DNA of 35,668 nt from the NCBI RefSeq assembly GCF_003112535.1, contig NZ_BEWA01000038.1:1-35668 (forward strand), given 5' to 3'. Each line of letters begins with the position of its first letter. The stretch's first letter is position 1. This DNA comes from Streptomyces rishiriensis. Its GTDB lineage: Bacteria > Actinomycetota > Actinomycetes > Streptomycetales > Streptomycetaceae. The translations under genes were made by a program, and so were the position numbers. The notes under the pieces are model-generated. The model was given only the letters and a program-made list of their open reading frames with translations, was not told the DNA's origin and did no database searches. Below are positions 23,689 through 31,030 of this stretch, piece after piece.

Positions 23689-24411
23689 ATGCAGATCCGC
23701 ACTCCCGCCTGCCGTCCCGGCCGTCCGCGCAGCGCCGCCGCGGACACCGCGATCCTGGCCGCGACGCGGGAGGCGCTGGTCGAGCTGGGCTGGTCGAAAC
23801 TGACCCTGGGGGACGTGGCGACGCGCGCCGGGGTCGCCAAGACGACCCTGTACCGCCGCTGGTCCGGCAAGAACGAACTGGTCGTCGACGCGGTCGCGGA
23901 GCTCTTCGGCGAACTCGAACTCCCCGACCGCGGCAGCCTGGCGGCCGACATCGAGGGCGTGGTCCTGCAGTTCGCGGCGATCCTGGCCCGCCCGGAGGCC
24001 AAGAGCGGGCTGATGGCGGCCATCGCCGAGTCCACCCGCGACGACGCGCTGCGCGAACGCATCCGCGCCTCCATCGTCGACCCCCAGAAGGGGCTGGTCC
24101 TGGAGGGCAGGGCCCGCGCGCAGGCCCGCGGCGAACTCCCCCCGGAGACCGACCCGGCGGAGGCCGCCCGCACGGTCGACCTCATCTTCGACGTGGTGGC
24201 GGGCGCGGTGGTGCACCGCACCCTGGTCAGCGCGGAGCCGGCCGACGAGGAGTGGGTGCGCGGCTTCACGCGCGTGCTGCTGCAGGGCCTGTCGTCGGCA
24301 TCGGTCCCGCCCGGCCCGTACGGCCCTGCCGCCGCGTCCGGCACGTCCGGCACGTCCGGCACGTCCGGCACGTCCGGCACGTCCGCCGCGTCCGGCACGT
24401 CCGGCGACTGA
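23689..24411 (+). CDS. TetR-family regulator with a Gly-Thr-Ser repeat tail
   Basis: 240 residues from ATG 23689 (an ATG four codons earlier, 23677, is possible). HTH domain about 15-62: AAADTAILAATREALVELGW, LTLGDVATRAGVAKTTLYRRWSGKNEL, with the classic TLYRRW recognition helix. Ligand domain about 65-215, including VDLIFDVVAGAVVHRTLV, typical of the TetR_C_16-like group. The C-terminus is a tandem SGT repeat (24334-24405) probably unstructured. Divergent from cnoX and convergent with DUF3817. Ligand unknown; the upstream dyad suggests self-control and possibly control of cnoX. Confidence 0.88.
   Translation: MQIRTPACRPGRPRSAAADTAILAATREALVELGWSKLTLGDVATRAGVAKTTLYRRWSGKNELVVDAVAELFGELELPDRGSLAADIEGVVLQFAAILARPEAKSGLMAAIAESTRDDALRERIRASIVDPQKGLVLEGRARAQARGELPPETDPAEAARTVDLIFDVVAGAVVHRTLVSAEPADEEWVRGFTRVLLQGLSSASVPPGPYGPAAASGTSGTSGTSGTSGTSAASGTSGD
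24334..24405 (+). repeat. Eight 9-bp tandem repeats at the 3' end of the TetR gene
   Basis: Units of (A/G)CGTCCGGC, 8 copies, six identical in all but the first base and one with CGCC, encode Ser-Gly-Thr/Ala. A 9-bp unit keeps the reading frame whatever the copy number. Confidence 0.9.
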
Positions 24412-24417
24412 CCCGCC

Positions 24418-24439
24418 GCGGCGCGACGTCCCGCGCCGC
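24418..24439. terminator. Possible terminator after the TetR gene
   Basis: GCGGCGCG (24418-24425), loop ACGTCC, CGCGCCGC (24432-24439), just after the TGA and between convergent genes. Confidence 0.5.
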
Positions 24440-24535
24440 TCCACCGCATGACGGCGCGTCACGCCCGCGCGGGTGCGCTCGGCGGCGGGGACTGCCGCTA
24501 CCGGCGGCGGGGCCGGGCCTCGACGGGCGCCGGCG

Positions 24536-24874
24536 TCACGCCTCGACCGGGGCCGGGGCCGCGTCCGCGGTCCGGCCGGCGAACTCGTGGCTGACCTTCC
24601 GCTCGACGAAGAAGGCGGCCGTGGGGATCGTCCCGGCCAGCAGCACCCACAGCAGCTTGCCGAACGGCCATTTCGCCTTGGAGCCCAGGTCGAATGCGAA
24701 GCCCAGGTAGAGGACGTACAGCCAGCCGTGCGCGATGGCGATGACGCGGGTGAAGTCCGCGGCGCCGTCCACGTCCAGGCCGTACTTGGCGATCATGCTC
24801 AGGCACAGCAGCACCAGCAGGACACCGGTGACGTAGGCCAGGACGCGGTAGCGGGTCAGCACGCTCTTTTTCAT
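24536..24874 (-). CDS. DUF3817 membrane protein (copy 1)
   Basis: 112 residues. Three or four membrane helices: YRVLAYVTGVLLVLLCLSMIAKYG, IAIAHGWLYVLYLGFAFDLG and KLLWVLLAGTIPTAAFFVERKV. The HGWLYVLYL and (P)TAAFFVERK motifs mark DUF3817 (YdzA-like) proteins; function not known. Start ATG 24874 (MKKSVLTRYRV) has no ribosome site but a TACGCT box 7 nt upstream. 62 bp downstream of a MarR gene on the same strand, so it may be regulated by it. A paralogue lies at 32429-32773. Confidence 0.85.
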   Translation of the reverse strand: MKKSVLTRYRVLAYVTGVLLVLLCLSMIAKYGLDVDGAADFTRVIAIAHGWLYVLYLGFAFDLGSKAKWPFGKLLWVLLAGTIPTAAFFVERKVSHEFAGRTADAAPAPVEA

Positions 24875-24881
24875 GAGGACG

Positions 24882-24887
24882 AGCGTA
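24882..24887 (-). promoter_or_regulatory. -10 box of DUF3817 copy 1 (leaderless start)
   Basis: TACGCT on the minus strand, 7 nt before ATG 24874, without a ribosome site. Confidence 0.4.
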
Positions 24888-24936
24888 ACCACCGGTTTTG
24901 GGGCGATCTTGCCCGGGGCCGGACCCGCCACGCCGG

Positions 24937-25443
24937 TCAGTCCTCGAAGTCCTGCGCCGCCACCCGCAGCGGCCGCAGCATCGCGAAGATCTCCCCGCAC
25001 TCCTCCGCGTCGTACACACCGAGCCCGAAGTCCATCGCCATCAGGTCGCGGGTGGCGGCCTCGACGACCTCGCGCCCCTTGTCGGTGATGACGGCGAGGG
25101 TGCCGCGACCGTCGTTGGGGTTGGGGCGCTTGTCGACCAGGCCCGAGCGCACCAGCCGGTCGACGGTGTTCGTCACCGAAGTGGGGTGCACCTGGAGCCG
25201 CTCGCCGATCTTCGACATGGTCAGCTCGCCCTCCTTGGAGAAGGTGAGCAGCACCAGCGCCTCGTACCGGGCGAACGTCAGGCCGTACGGCTTGACCACG
25301 GCGTCCACCTCGGCGAGCAGGATCTGGTGCGCGCGCATGATCGAGGTGATCGCGGACATGGACGGCACGTTCCCCCAGCGCTGCTTCCAGAGCTCATCGG
25401 CGCGGGCGATGGGGTCGAAAGGGAGACTGAGCGGTTTCGGCAC
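24937..25443 (-). CDS. MarR-family regulator (copy 1)
   Basis: 168 residues, GTG start at 25443. Winged HTH about 58-125: YGLTFARYEALVLLTFS, LTMSKIGERLQVHPTSVTNTVDRLVRSGLV (recognition helix) and wing RPNPNDGRGTLAVITDKG, with flanking dimer helices. GGAGG ends one base before the GTG, too close, while TAAGGT is 8 nt upstream, so the transcript may be leaderless. Upstream of DUF3817 copy 1 on the same strand; a related MarR-DUF3817 association occurs at 32429-35644. The accessory lipoprotein gene ends 179 bp upstream. Ligand unknown. Confidence 0.88.
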   Translation of the reverse strand: MPKPLSLPFDPIARADELWKQRWGNVPSMSAITSIMRAHQILLAEVDAVVKPYGLTFARYEALVLLTFSKEGELTMSKIGERLQVHPTSVTNTVDRLVRSGLVDKRPNPNDGRGTLAVITDKGREVVEAATRDLMAMDFGLGVYDAEECGEIFAMLRPLRVAAQDFED

Positions 25444-25451
25444 GCCTCCAG

Positions 25452-25457
25452 ACCTTA
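25452..25457 (-). promoter_or_regulatory. -10 box of MarR copy 1 (leaderless or nearly so)
   Basis: TAAGGT on the minus strand, 8 nt before the GTG at 25443. Confidence 0.35.
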
Positions 25458-25511
25458 CCGGCCGGTCACATCGCGGTCAGCCCCGTCTCACGTTTCGGCG
25501 TTCCCGGCCTG

Positions 25512-25527
25512 AACCATTACCGTGGTT
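25512..25527. promoter_or_regulatory. Dyad AACCA-TTACCG-TGGTT upstream of MarR copy 1
   Basis: Five-bp arms, 16 bp in all, about 70 bp upstream of the MarR start in the 179-bp gap after the lipoprotein gene. Candidate MarR operator; nothing else of note in the gap. Confidence 0.35.
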
Positions 25528-25622
25528 TTTCACTCGTGCCGGCTGTCCGGGTCCGGTGTAACGTGCGAACGGGTCCACTGAGAACCACCGCGCCGGGTGA
25601 CCCGAGCCCGGGCCGTGGACAG

Positions 25623-26279
25623 TCAGTCAGCGAGACGCTCGAGCTGAGCCTCGATCACGGCGGCCGGGATCATCCCGTTCTCCGGGTTCAGCGTGTTGAC
25701 GCCGTAGAAGGTCGTGACGAGGCCTTTCGTCCGTACGACGCTGTAGTTCATGGTGATCTTCCGGCGGGCGATCTCGCCGGTCAGTCGGAACGCCATAAGG
25801 TCGGCATCCCGCGATCCGACGCGCTGGACCGAGCGGTAGGTCAGCCCGGCGGTCGTGAAGGGTTCCGCGCACTTGTCCACCGCGGTGTCGAGGTCGGCCA
25901 TGACGCGCTCGGCGTCCCTGTCGGCGTAGGAGGACAGCCAGACGTTCCCGACCGTCGCGTTCTCGGCGTCAACCGGCTTCAACGACCGGTAGACGACGGC
26001 CTTCGGCTTCACTCTCAGCACGCCTCCGGTCAGGGCTGCGATGGGGTCGCACTCGTGACGGTCCGCGGTGAGCGGGTCCGGTGCCGGCACGTCCTTGGCC
26101 GGGACCTCGTCAGCCCGGTAGCCCTTCACCGTGCCGGAAACGACGACCTGGTCGAGTTGCCTGGTCGTCAGGGTCTTCGGCGGAGTCTTCTCGTCCGATG
26201 CGACGCCACCCCTGCAGGCGGCGCAGCCCAGCAGGACAACGCCGATGAGCACAGGAGTGAATTTCGTGGTGTTCTTCAT
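25623..26279 (-). CDS. Putative lipoprotein, third gene of the toxin locus
   Basis: 218 residues. Signal: MKNTTKFTPVLIGVVLLGCAAC, with basic n-region, hydrophobic core and lipobox LLGC (lipidated C19 expected). The mature part is alpha/beta with no family I can name; Cys residues in HECDPI and VDKCAEP may pair. Start ATG 26279 has GAAAGA upstream. It lies 58 bp after the DUF6086 gene, separated by a strong hairpin. Anchored on the outer face of the membrane, it could be a second, surface immunity or adaptor protein for the neighbouring toxin, or an unrelated PknH-sensor-like/DUF lipoprotein. Function unknown. Confidence 0.75.
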   Translation of the reverse strand: MKNTTKFTPVLIGVVLLGCAACRGGVASDEKTPPKTLTTRQLDQVVVSGTVKGYRADEVPAKDVPAPDPLTADRHECDPIAALTGGVLRVKPKAVVYRSLKPVDAENATVGNVWLSSYADRDAERVMADLDTAVDKCAEPFTTAGLTYRSVQRVGSRDADLMAFRLTGEIARRKITMNYSVVRTKGLVTTFYGVNTLNPENGMIPAAVIEAQLERLAD

Positions 26280-26299
26280 GATTCTTTCGGCGTCGTGGG

Positions 26300-26331
26300 C
26301 CGGCGGGGAGCGCGGACGCGCTCCCCGCCGG
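26300..26331. terminator. Strong hairpin between the DUF6086 and lipoprotein genes
   Basis: CCGGCGGGGAGCGCG (26300-26314) is inversely repeated at 26317-26331: 15 possible pairs, at least 13 with a realistic loop. It lies 7 bp after the DUF6086 stop and 21 bp before the lipoprotein start, so it can act as a terminator or attenuator lowering read-through to the lipoprotein. Confidence 0.8.
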
Positions 26332-26337
26332 TTTCCA

Positions 26338-26763
26338 TCAGCGGACTACTCCGGACTTCCAGACGGTCACGGTGCCGTCCAGGTTGTCCCAGGCGTGCCC
26401 CTGCAGAACGCGGTCCTTGTCCCTGGCCCATTCCAGGCAGACCCGCTCGGGGAGAGTGGCCGCGGTGATCTCGACACCAACCTTGTCGGCCAGCATGACC
26501 ATCAGCGGGAGCAGCCCGTCCATGAGCATGACCAGTTCCGGGTGGGTGACGACACCGCGCTCTTTGAGGACCGCGTTGACGAAGGCCCCGTACAAGTCGG
26601 CGTCGATCTTGACCCAGTCGCCGGAAACGTCATGGAGTCCGCTCGGCATCTCCATGATCAGCGAGCTGAGAGCGTTGACTCCGCCCATGAACAACTGCCC
26701 GATGGCCAGGGCGGGTTCCCAGACGTCCTCATCAGTTTCACTGACGGTGAAGATGTAGCTCAT
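26338..26763 (-). CDS. DUF6086-family protein, probable immunity protein
   Basis: 141 residues, acidic and helical, cytoplasmic (no signal). Starts MSYIFTVSETDEDVWEPALAIGQLF, contains SSLIMEMPSGLHD and ends TVWKSGVVR; I recognise the pattern of DUF6086. Its ATG overlaps the toxin stop codon (TGATG, 26761-26765), giving strict translational coupling, the usual arrangement of a toxin C-terminal domain followed by its cognate immunity gene. Acidic residues would suit a mimic of nucleic acid or a plug for a nuclease tip. An ATG four codons earlier (26775) lies inside the toxin gene and is less likely. Immunity role is inference from position. Confidence 0.75.
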   Translation of the reverse strand: MSYIFTVSETDEDVWEPALAIGQLFMGGVNALSSLIMEMPSGLHDVSGDWVKIDADLYGAFVNAVLKERGVVTHPELVMLMDGLLPLMVMLADKVGVEITAATLPERVCLEWARDKDRVLQGHAWDNLDGTVTVWKSGVVR

Positions 26764-29700
26764 CACGGCCACCATACGCGGATGTCAGCACCGTAGCGCA
26801 CGCGTAGCTCCTTCAGGCTCTGCTCGACCAGTGCCTTCAGACCGGGGTTGTTGACCAGCGTCTGCTTGGTGAACTTGAACCCGATCGGAGCGCCCTCGTA
26901 TCCCTTTATGAGGGGTCGGGCCTTCAGATAGGACTCGATCTTCTTCGGAAGGTGCTTGGCGACCCACTTCTTCTGCTCGGCCAGGTCCATCGCATAGACC
27001 GCGGTCTTCTCCTCCCACAGGACACCGTCCTTGATCAGGTCGATGTCCGTGATCCGATTGATGAAATGCGGGTCGTTCTTGACGTCGTAGATGTCCTTTC
27101 TGGACGCCCCTTCGTCGAAGTGGTACTTGCCGTCCGACCCGAGACCGACCCGGCCGTCCTTGTACGTGCCGTCCACTTCCTTGTAGGGGAACGTGATGTT
27201 CTTGCATTCGGAAGCCTTGGGGTGCGTACAAGGCGTGGTCGACTTGCCGACCGAGTCCGGTATCTTCTTCGCCGCCTCGACGACCTTGCGCAGGTGGTCC
27301 AGGGTCCGCTTGCCCCACTCGGCCTTCTCGAAGAACGAGCCGACCCGTGCAACCACGGTGGCGATGGCCTTCGCGACCGGGCCGATCTTGCCTACGATCA
27401 CCGCGAGCGAGCCCACATTGACCGCGGTCCACAGGCAGCTCTCGACGTCGCCCTGTGTGAAGCACCGCTTGGCATCGTTGACGCCGATGAGTTCCAGCAG
27501 GACCTCGGCGCCGTTGGCCTTGATCCAGTCAATGACCGAGGCAGTCACGGCGGCGTTCGCCTCGTCCCAGTCGTCGACACACGACTGACCGCACGTCTTG
27601 AGCAGCAGGGCCCGCTCGTCGGCGGTCAGCGGCGCGCCCACGCCGCCGATGACGCCCGTGTCACCGGATTCGAGCGCCTTGCGGCGCTCCTCCGCCACCC
27701 GCTTGCGCTCCTCTTCTTCCGCCCGCGTCGCGGCCTTCTGCGCATCGTCGGCCGCCTGGTGAGCGTTACCGGCCGAGGTCTCGGCGGCGCTCGCGTCGGT
27801 CTCCGCCGCCCGGGCGGAGAAGTCTGCGGCGTCGGCCTCGTCCGTGGCGTCGGAGGCTGCCTGGCGGGCGCTGGACGCGTCCTTTTCCGCCTCGGTGGCG
27901 TCACGATCGGCCGCGGCGGCCTCGCTCTCCGCGCTGTTGGCGGAGAGACCGGCGGAGACGGCGCTCGAGCCAGCCTGGACGGCATAGCCGGAGGCCTCGT
28001 CGGCCAGCTGCTGCGCGGCAGTTGCTGCGGCCTTGGCTTCCCGCGCCGAGGCCTTGGCATTGGCGTAGGCGGTGGCGGCGCGGGACGCGTCAACGGCGGC
28101 AGCGGCAGCAGCCTGAGCCGCGGCCTTGTCGTCCGCGGAGGCCTTGTCGGCCAGAACCTGCGCCTCCTTGGCCATGCGCTGGGCCTCGTCGGACTTGGCC
28201 TTCGCCGCCTTGGCCTGCTGCTCGGCGAAGGTCAGGGCCTGTTGGCCGGAGAGCACCGCAAAGGCGGCTGCGGAGTCGTTCTCCTGGTAAGGACTGCCGA
28301 TGGAGATCGCCGAGTGGGCGGCCTTCACGGCCTTGTCGGCGGAGTCACGGGCGGCGAGCGCCGCCTGTGTGGTGGCAAAGGCCTGGCCCGCCGTCTCGGC
28401 GGCGGACTGGGCCGTCAGAGTCGCCTCGGAGTGCGCGACCCTCGCGTTGTCCTGCGCGATCTTTGCCTGCTCCTTGGCCTTCGCGGCCTCCTCGCCGGCC
28501 TTCTTCGCGTTGGCGGCGGCCTGCTCGGAGGCGTCGATCGCCGTGGCGGCCGCTGCGTGCGCGGTGGTGGCGGCGCTCGCGGCGCCCCAGTACGAGCTCC
28601 AGGCGTCGTCGGCGGCCTTGCGGGATTTGGACGCGCTCGCCTGCGCGTTGGTCGCAGCGGCGCGGGCGTTGACGGCAGCCGTGGTGGCGTCTGCGGCCGC
28701 CTGGCGGGCACCGGCTGCGGCGGTGCCCGCCGTGTTCGCCGCAGCACGCGCCTCGGTGGCGGCCTGCCTGGCCTCCCCGGCGGCTGCCGTCCCCTCGGCG
28801 GCCGCAACGGCGGACTCCAGGGCGGCGGCCCGTGCCTCATAGGCCTTCTTGTTCTGCTCCGCCTGGTAGGCCTTGTCGCGGGCGTATTCGGCGGCCGCTT
28901 CGGCGTCCTCGGCGGCCTCGCGCTTGCCGGAGGCCGTATCCGCGGCTGAGTCGGCGTCGCCGCGGGCGGTGGTCGCCGTGCTCTTCAGGCTCTGAGCCTT
29001 CTTCTCCGCGATGTCGGCCTTGCCCCGCTCTGTGGCGGCGGTTTTGGCGTAGGCGGCGGCGTTGGCGCGTTCCTGCTCGGCTGTGGTGGCCTTCGCGGCG
29101 GCGTTCTCAGCCTCCTTACGCGCAATCTCCTTCTGGGCGGCAGCAGTCGCCTGAGCGTTCTTCGCCGTGGTCGCGTTGCCGGCTGCCTTGTTGGCGTAGG
29201 AGACGGCGGAGTCCGCGGCGGCCTTGGCCTGTTTGGCGGCTTCCTCCGCGGCCGTTCGCCGGAAGGCGGTGTTCACCGCGTGGGCCCTCGTCTGCGCAAG
29301 CTTGAGCAGTGTGGCCGTGTCCGCAGCGGTGGCCTTGGCGGCGTCGGCGGCGGTCTGGGCGGCCGCGGCCGCGGCCGTCGCGGCGGCCGCGGATGCGCGG
29401 CTGACCTGGACGGACTGCTGCGCGTACAGCAGACCGCGGCCGCGGGGCTCCGACCGGACGTCGGCGATCTTGTACGCGTCGGCCTGGGCACTGACCGCCT
29501 TGCCGGACGCGGTCGTCGCCGAGTCAGCGGCGGTCTTGGCCTTGACGGCGGCCGACGCCGAACTGGCCTTCAGCGTGGCGAGGTCAGCGGCGGCCTTGGT
29601 GAAAACACTCTTGGCCGGGCGCAAGATGTCGTCCGCGGGCCGGCCTGCCCAGTACTTCTGCCACAGGAGAATCTGTTCGGCACGCCAGGCCAGGCCGATG

Positions 29701-30662
29701 GTCTCGATCATCGCGTCCGTGGCGTCACGGGTGGCCTTCGCCGCGTCCGCCTCGGCCTTGATGATGACGCCCCGGGGCGTGGCCTGCGCCTTGTACTCGG
29801 CATCCCACTCCGCGGCGGCGGTCAGTACCACCGGGTTCATCACCCTGCGGGCGTCGACCGGGTTGAGGCTGTCGCAGGCGCTCCAGGCCCCCTTCAGTGC
29901 TTCCACCTCGACCCGATACTCGGCGGTGCCGGCTTCAGGGGTCGTGTCGGGGTAGCCGCCGTGCGCAAGGTAGTAGGCCAGGTCACTCGCGGTGGTGGCG
30001 CGGTACGTGGACTCTCCGGCGTCCCCGATCATCTCGGCGGCTGCCTGGTCGTTCCAGGAGTCCTTGCCCTTGTTGGCCTCGGCGAGGGCAGTGGCCCGGT
30101 CGACGACGCTCTTGGTCGGCGCGGCGTGACCGTCCTCGCCCAGCCGGCCGAGGAGGTCGGTGTAGGCACCGAGGGTGTAGGCGGTGACGTCCTTGTCGAA
30201 TTCCGGCGCGAAGAGCGTGATGTCCTTGTTGTCGCCGCTCTGGGCGTAGACCTTGTTCGCGGCTTCGAGATCGGCCTTGCGCTTGCGGGAGCGCTCCAGG
30301 TAGTCGGAGACCGCCTGCTTGTCGGTGACCTGCGCGTCGCGCATTTGACCCCAGAGGTTCTCCGGGGTGCCGATGACCGTGGCGAGCTGTCCGTCGCTGC
30401 CCGTCAGGCCCTCGACGGCTTTGGCCTTCATCTGCGGGCCACCGATGTGGAGGGCCACACCGGCAGTGCATCGGTCCAGGCGCGCCTGCTCGCCGATGCT
30501 GTTGCGGTAAAGGCCGGTGTCCTCCTCGGCAACGGCCGCCGGAGCGGCGGAGACCAGGCCGGCGACGACGGACGTCGCCAGCGTCACGGTGGTGACTACC
30601 GAGCGTCCCCGACCTCTTCGCCTTCTCTGCCGAGTGGTGGTTAATCGCCAAGTTCTCTGCAC
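26763..30662 (-). CDS. Secreted Ala-rich coiled-coil polymorphic toxin with candidate PD-(D/E)xK nuclease tip
   Basis: 1299 residues from GTG 30662, chosen because AGGGGG precedes it by 6 nt and a signal peptide follows directly. Order: Arg-rich n-region (RQRRRRGRGRS), hydrophobic core and cleavage AVA-EE near 45; a helical globular part (46-330); a very long Ala-rich coiled coil (about 330-1000) with AAxAA/KAAAD-type repeats; a pretoxin segment (about 1059-1108) with NDAKRCF..GDVESCLWTAVNVG and a hydrophobic helix; and a tip from about 1141. The tip contains HFINRITDIDLI then GVLWEEKTA: D1206/D1208 followed by E1217-x-K1219 is the acidic/ExK core of restriction-endonuclease-like toxins. It ends RYGADIRVWWP at the DUF6086 gene. 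A TTA codon (residue 7, 30642-30644) predicts bldA-dependent translation. Exact toxin family and export route not known. Confidence 0.8.
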   Translation of the reverse strand: MQRTWRLTTTRQRRRRGRGRSVVTTVTLATSVVAGLVSAAPAAVAEEDTGLYRNSIGEQARLDRCTAGVALHIGGPQMKAKAVEGLTGSDGQLATVIGTPENLWGQMRDAQVTDKQAVSDYLERSRKRKADLEAANKVYAQSGDNKDITLFAPEFDKDVTAYTLGAYTDLLGRLGEDGHAAPTKSVVDRATALAEANKGKDSWNDQAAAEMIGDAGESTYRATTASDLAYYLAHGGYPDTTPEAGTAEYRVEVEALKGAWSACDSLNPVDARRVMNPVVLTAAAEWDAEYKAQATPRGVIIKAEADAAKATRDATDAMIETIGLAWRAEQILLWQKYWAGRPADDILRPAKSVFTKAAADLATLKASSASAAVKAKTAADSATTASGKAVSAQADAYKIADVRSEPRGRGLLYAQQSVQVSRASAAAATAAAAAAQTAADAAKATAADTATLLKLAQTRAHAVNTAFRRTAAEEAAKQAKAAADSAVSYANKAAGNATTAKNAQATAAAQKEIARKEAENAAAKATTAEQERANAAAYAKTAATERGKADIAEKKAQSLKSTATTARGDADSAADTASGKREAAEDAEAAAEYARDKAYQAEQNKKAYEARAAALESAVAAAEGTAAAGEARQAATEARAAANTAGTAAAGARQAAADATTAAVNARAAATNAQASASKSRKAADDAWSSYWGAASAATTAHAAAATAIDASEQAAANAKKAGEEAAKAKEQAKIAQDNARVAHSEATLTAQSAAETAGQAFATTQAALAARDSADKAVKAAHSAISIGSPYQENDSAAAFAVLSGQQALTFAEQQAKAAKAKSDEAQRMAKEAQVLADKASADDKAAAQAAAAAAVDASRAATAYANAKASAREAKAAATAAQQLADEASGYAVQAGSSAVSAGLSANSAESEAAAADRDATEAEKDASSARQAASDATDEADAADFSARAAETDASAAETSAGNAHQAADDAQKAATRAEEEERKRVAEERRKALESGDTGVIGGVGAPLTADERALLLKTCGQSCVDDWDEANAAVTASVIDWIKANGAEVLLELIGVNDAKRCFTQGDVESCLWTAVNVGSLAVIVGKIGPVAKAIATVVARVGSFFEKAEWGKRTLDHLRKVVEAAKKIPDSVGKSTTPCTHPKASECKNITFPYKEVDGTYKDGRVGLGSDGKYHFDEGASRKDIYDVKNDPHFINRITDIDLIKDGVLWEEKTAVYAMDLAEQKKWVAKHLPKKIESYLKARPLIKGYEGAPIGFKFTKQTLVNNPGLKALVEQSLKELRVRYGADIRVWWP
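30642..30644 (-). promoter_or_regulatory. TTA codon (bldA target) at residue 7 of the toxin gene
   Basis: Reading from GTG 30662, codon 7 is TTA (Leu). Among the genes of this window it is the only TTA codon I found. In Streptomyces TTA is decoded by the developmentally controlled bldA tRNA, so the toxin should be produced late. Confidence 0.75.
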
Positions 30663-30820
30663 TGTTTCCCCCTGCAAGAAGTGGATTTCAGGCACGCCGA
30701 GGTAAGGGGAAGTGCGTTGAAACGTAAGGAAAATGCGCACGGGAGACTCACAGAACCTCGATGCCCCGTATCCCACCCATCCGTACGGCCCCACCCTCGG
30801 ATCGCTTTCGACACGCGCTC

Positions 30821-30843
30821 CGATCACTTGGTCGAGGTGATCG
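30821..30843. promoter_or_regulatory. Dyad CGATCAC-N9-GTGATCG upstream of the toxin gene
   Basis: Perfect 7-bp arms, 160-180 bp upstream of the toxin start. The gap 30663-31030 otherwise holds only moderately AT-rich DNA near the start and no credible gene; a toxin promoter must lie here but I cannot point to a clean -10/-35 pair. Confidence 0.4.
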
Positions 30844-31030
30844 GGACATGCAGCGGGCGTCACCATAGACAGAGCCGTCGAGAGTTCCACCATGACGAAG
30901 ATCACATCGGTGGGGTTTGAATCCCTGCCGCCTGTAGGGCGCCGAGCGACCACCGGTCAAACAGGTCGCCTGGCAGGTTCTGAGGGATGGTTCGCACGGT
31001 GGCGGATTCCGGCCCATGGGACACGGGCGC

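Noticed and set aside
26952..28949. Plus-strand open frame (665 codons) opposite the toxin
   Set aside because: Gly/Leu/Arg-rich antisense of an Ala-rich coiled coil; no motif.
25444..31030. Integrated mobile element around the toxin locus
   Set aside because: No integrase, transposase, terminal repeats or tRNA-derived attachment site seen at either edge; accessory status rests on composition and gene content only.
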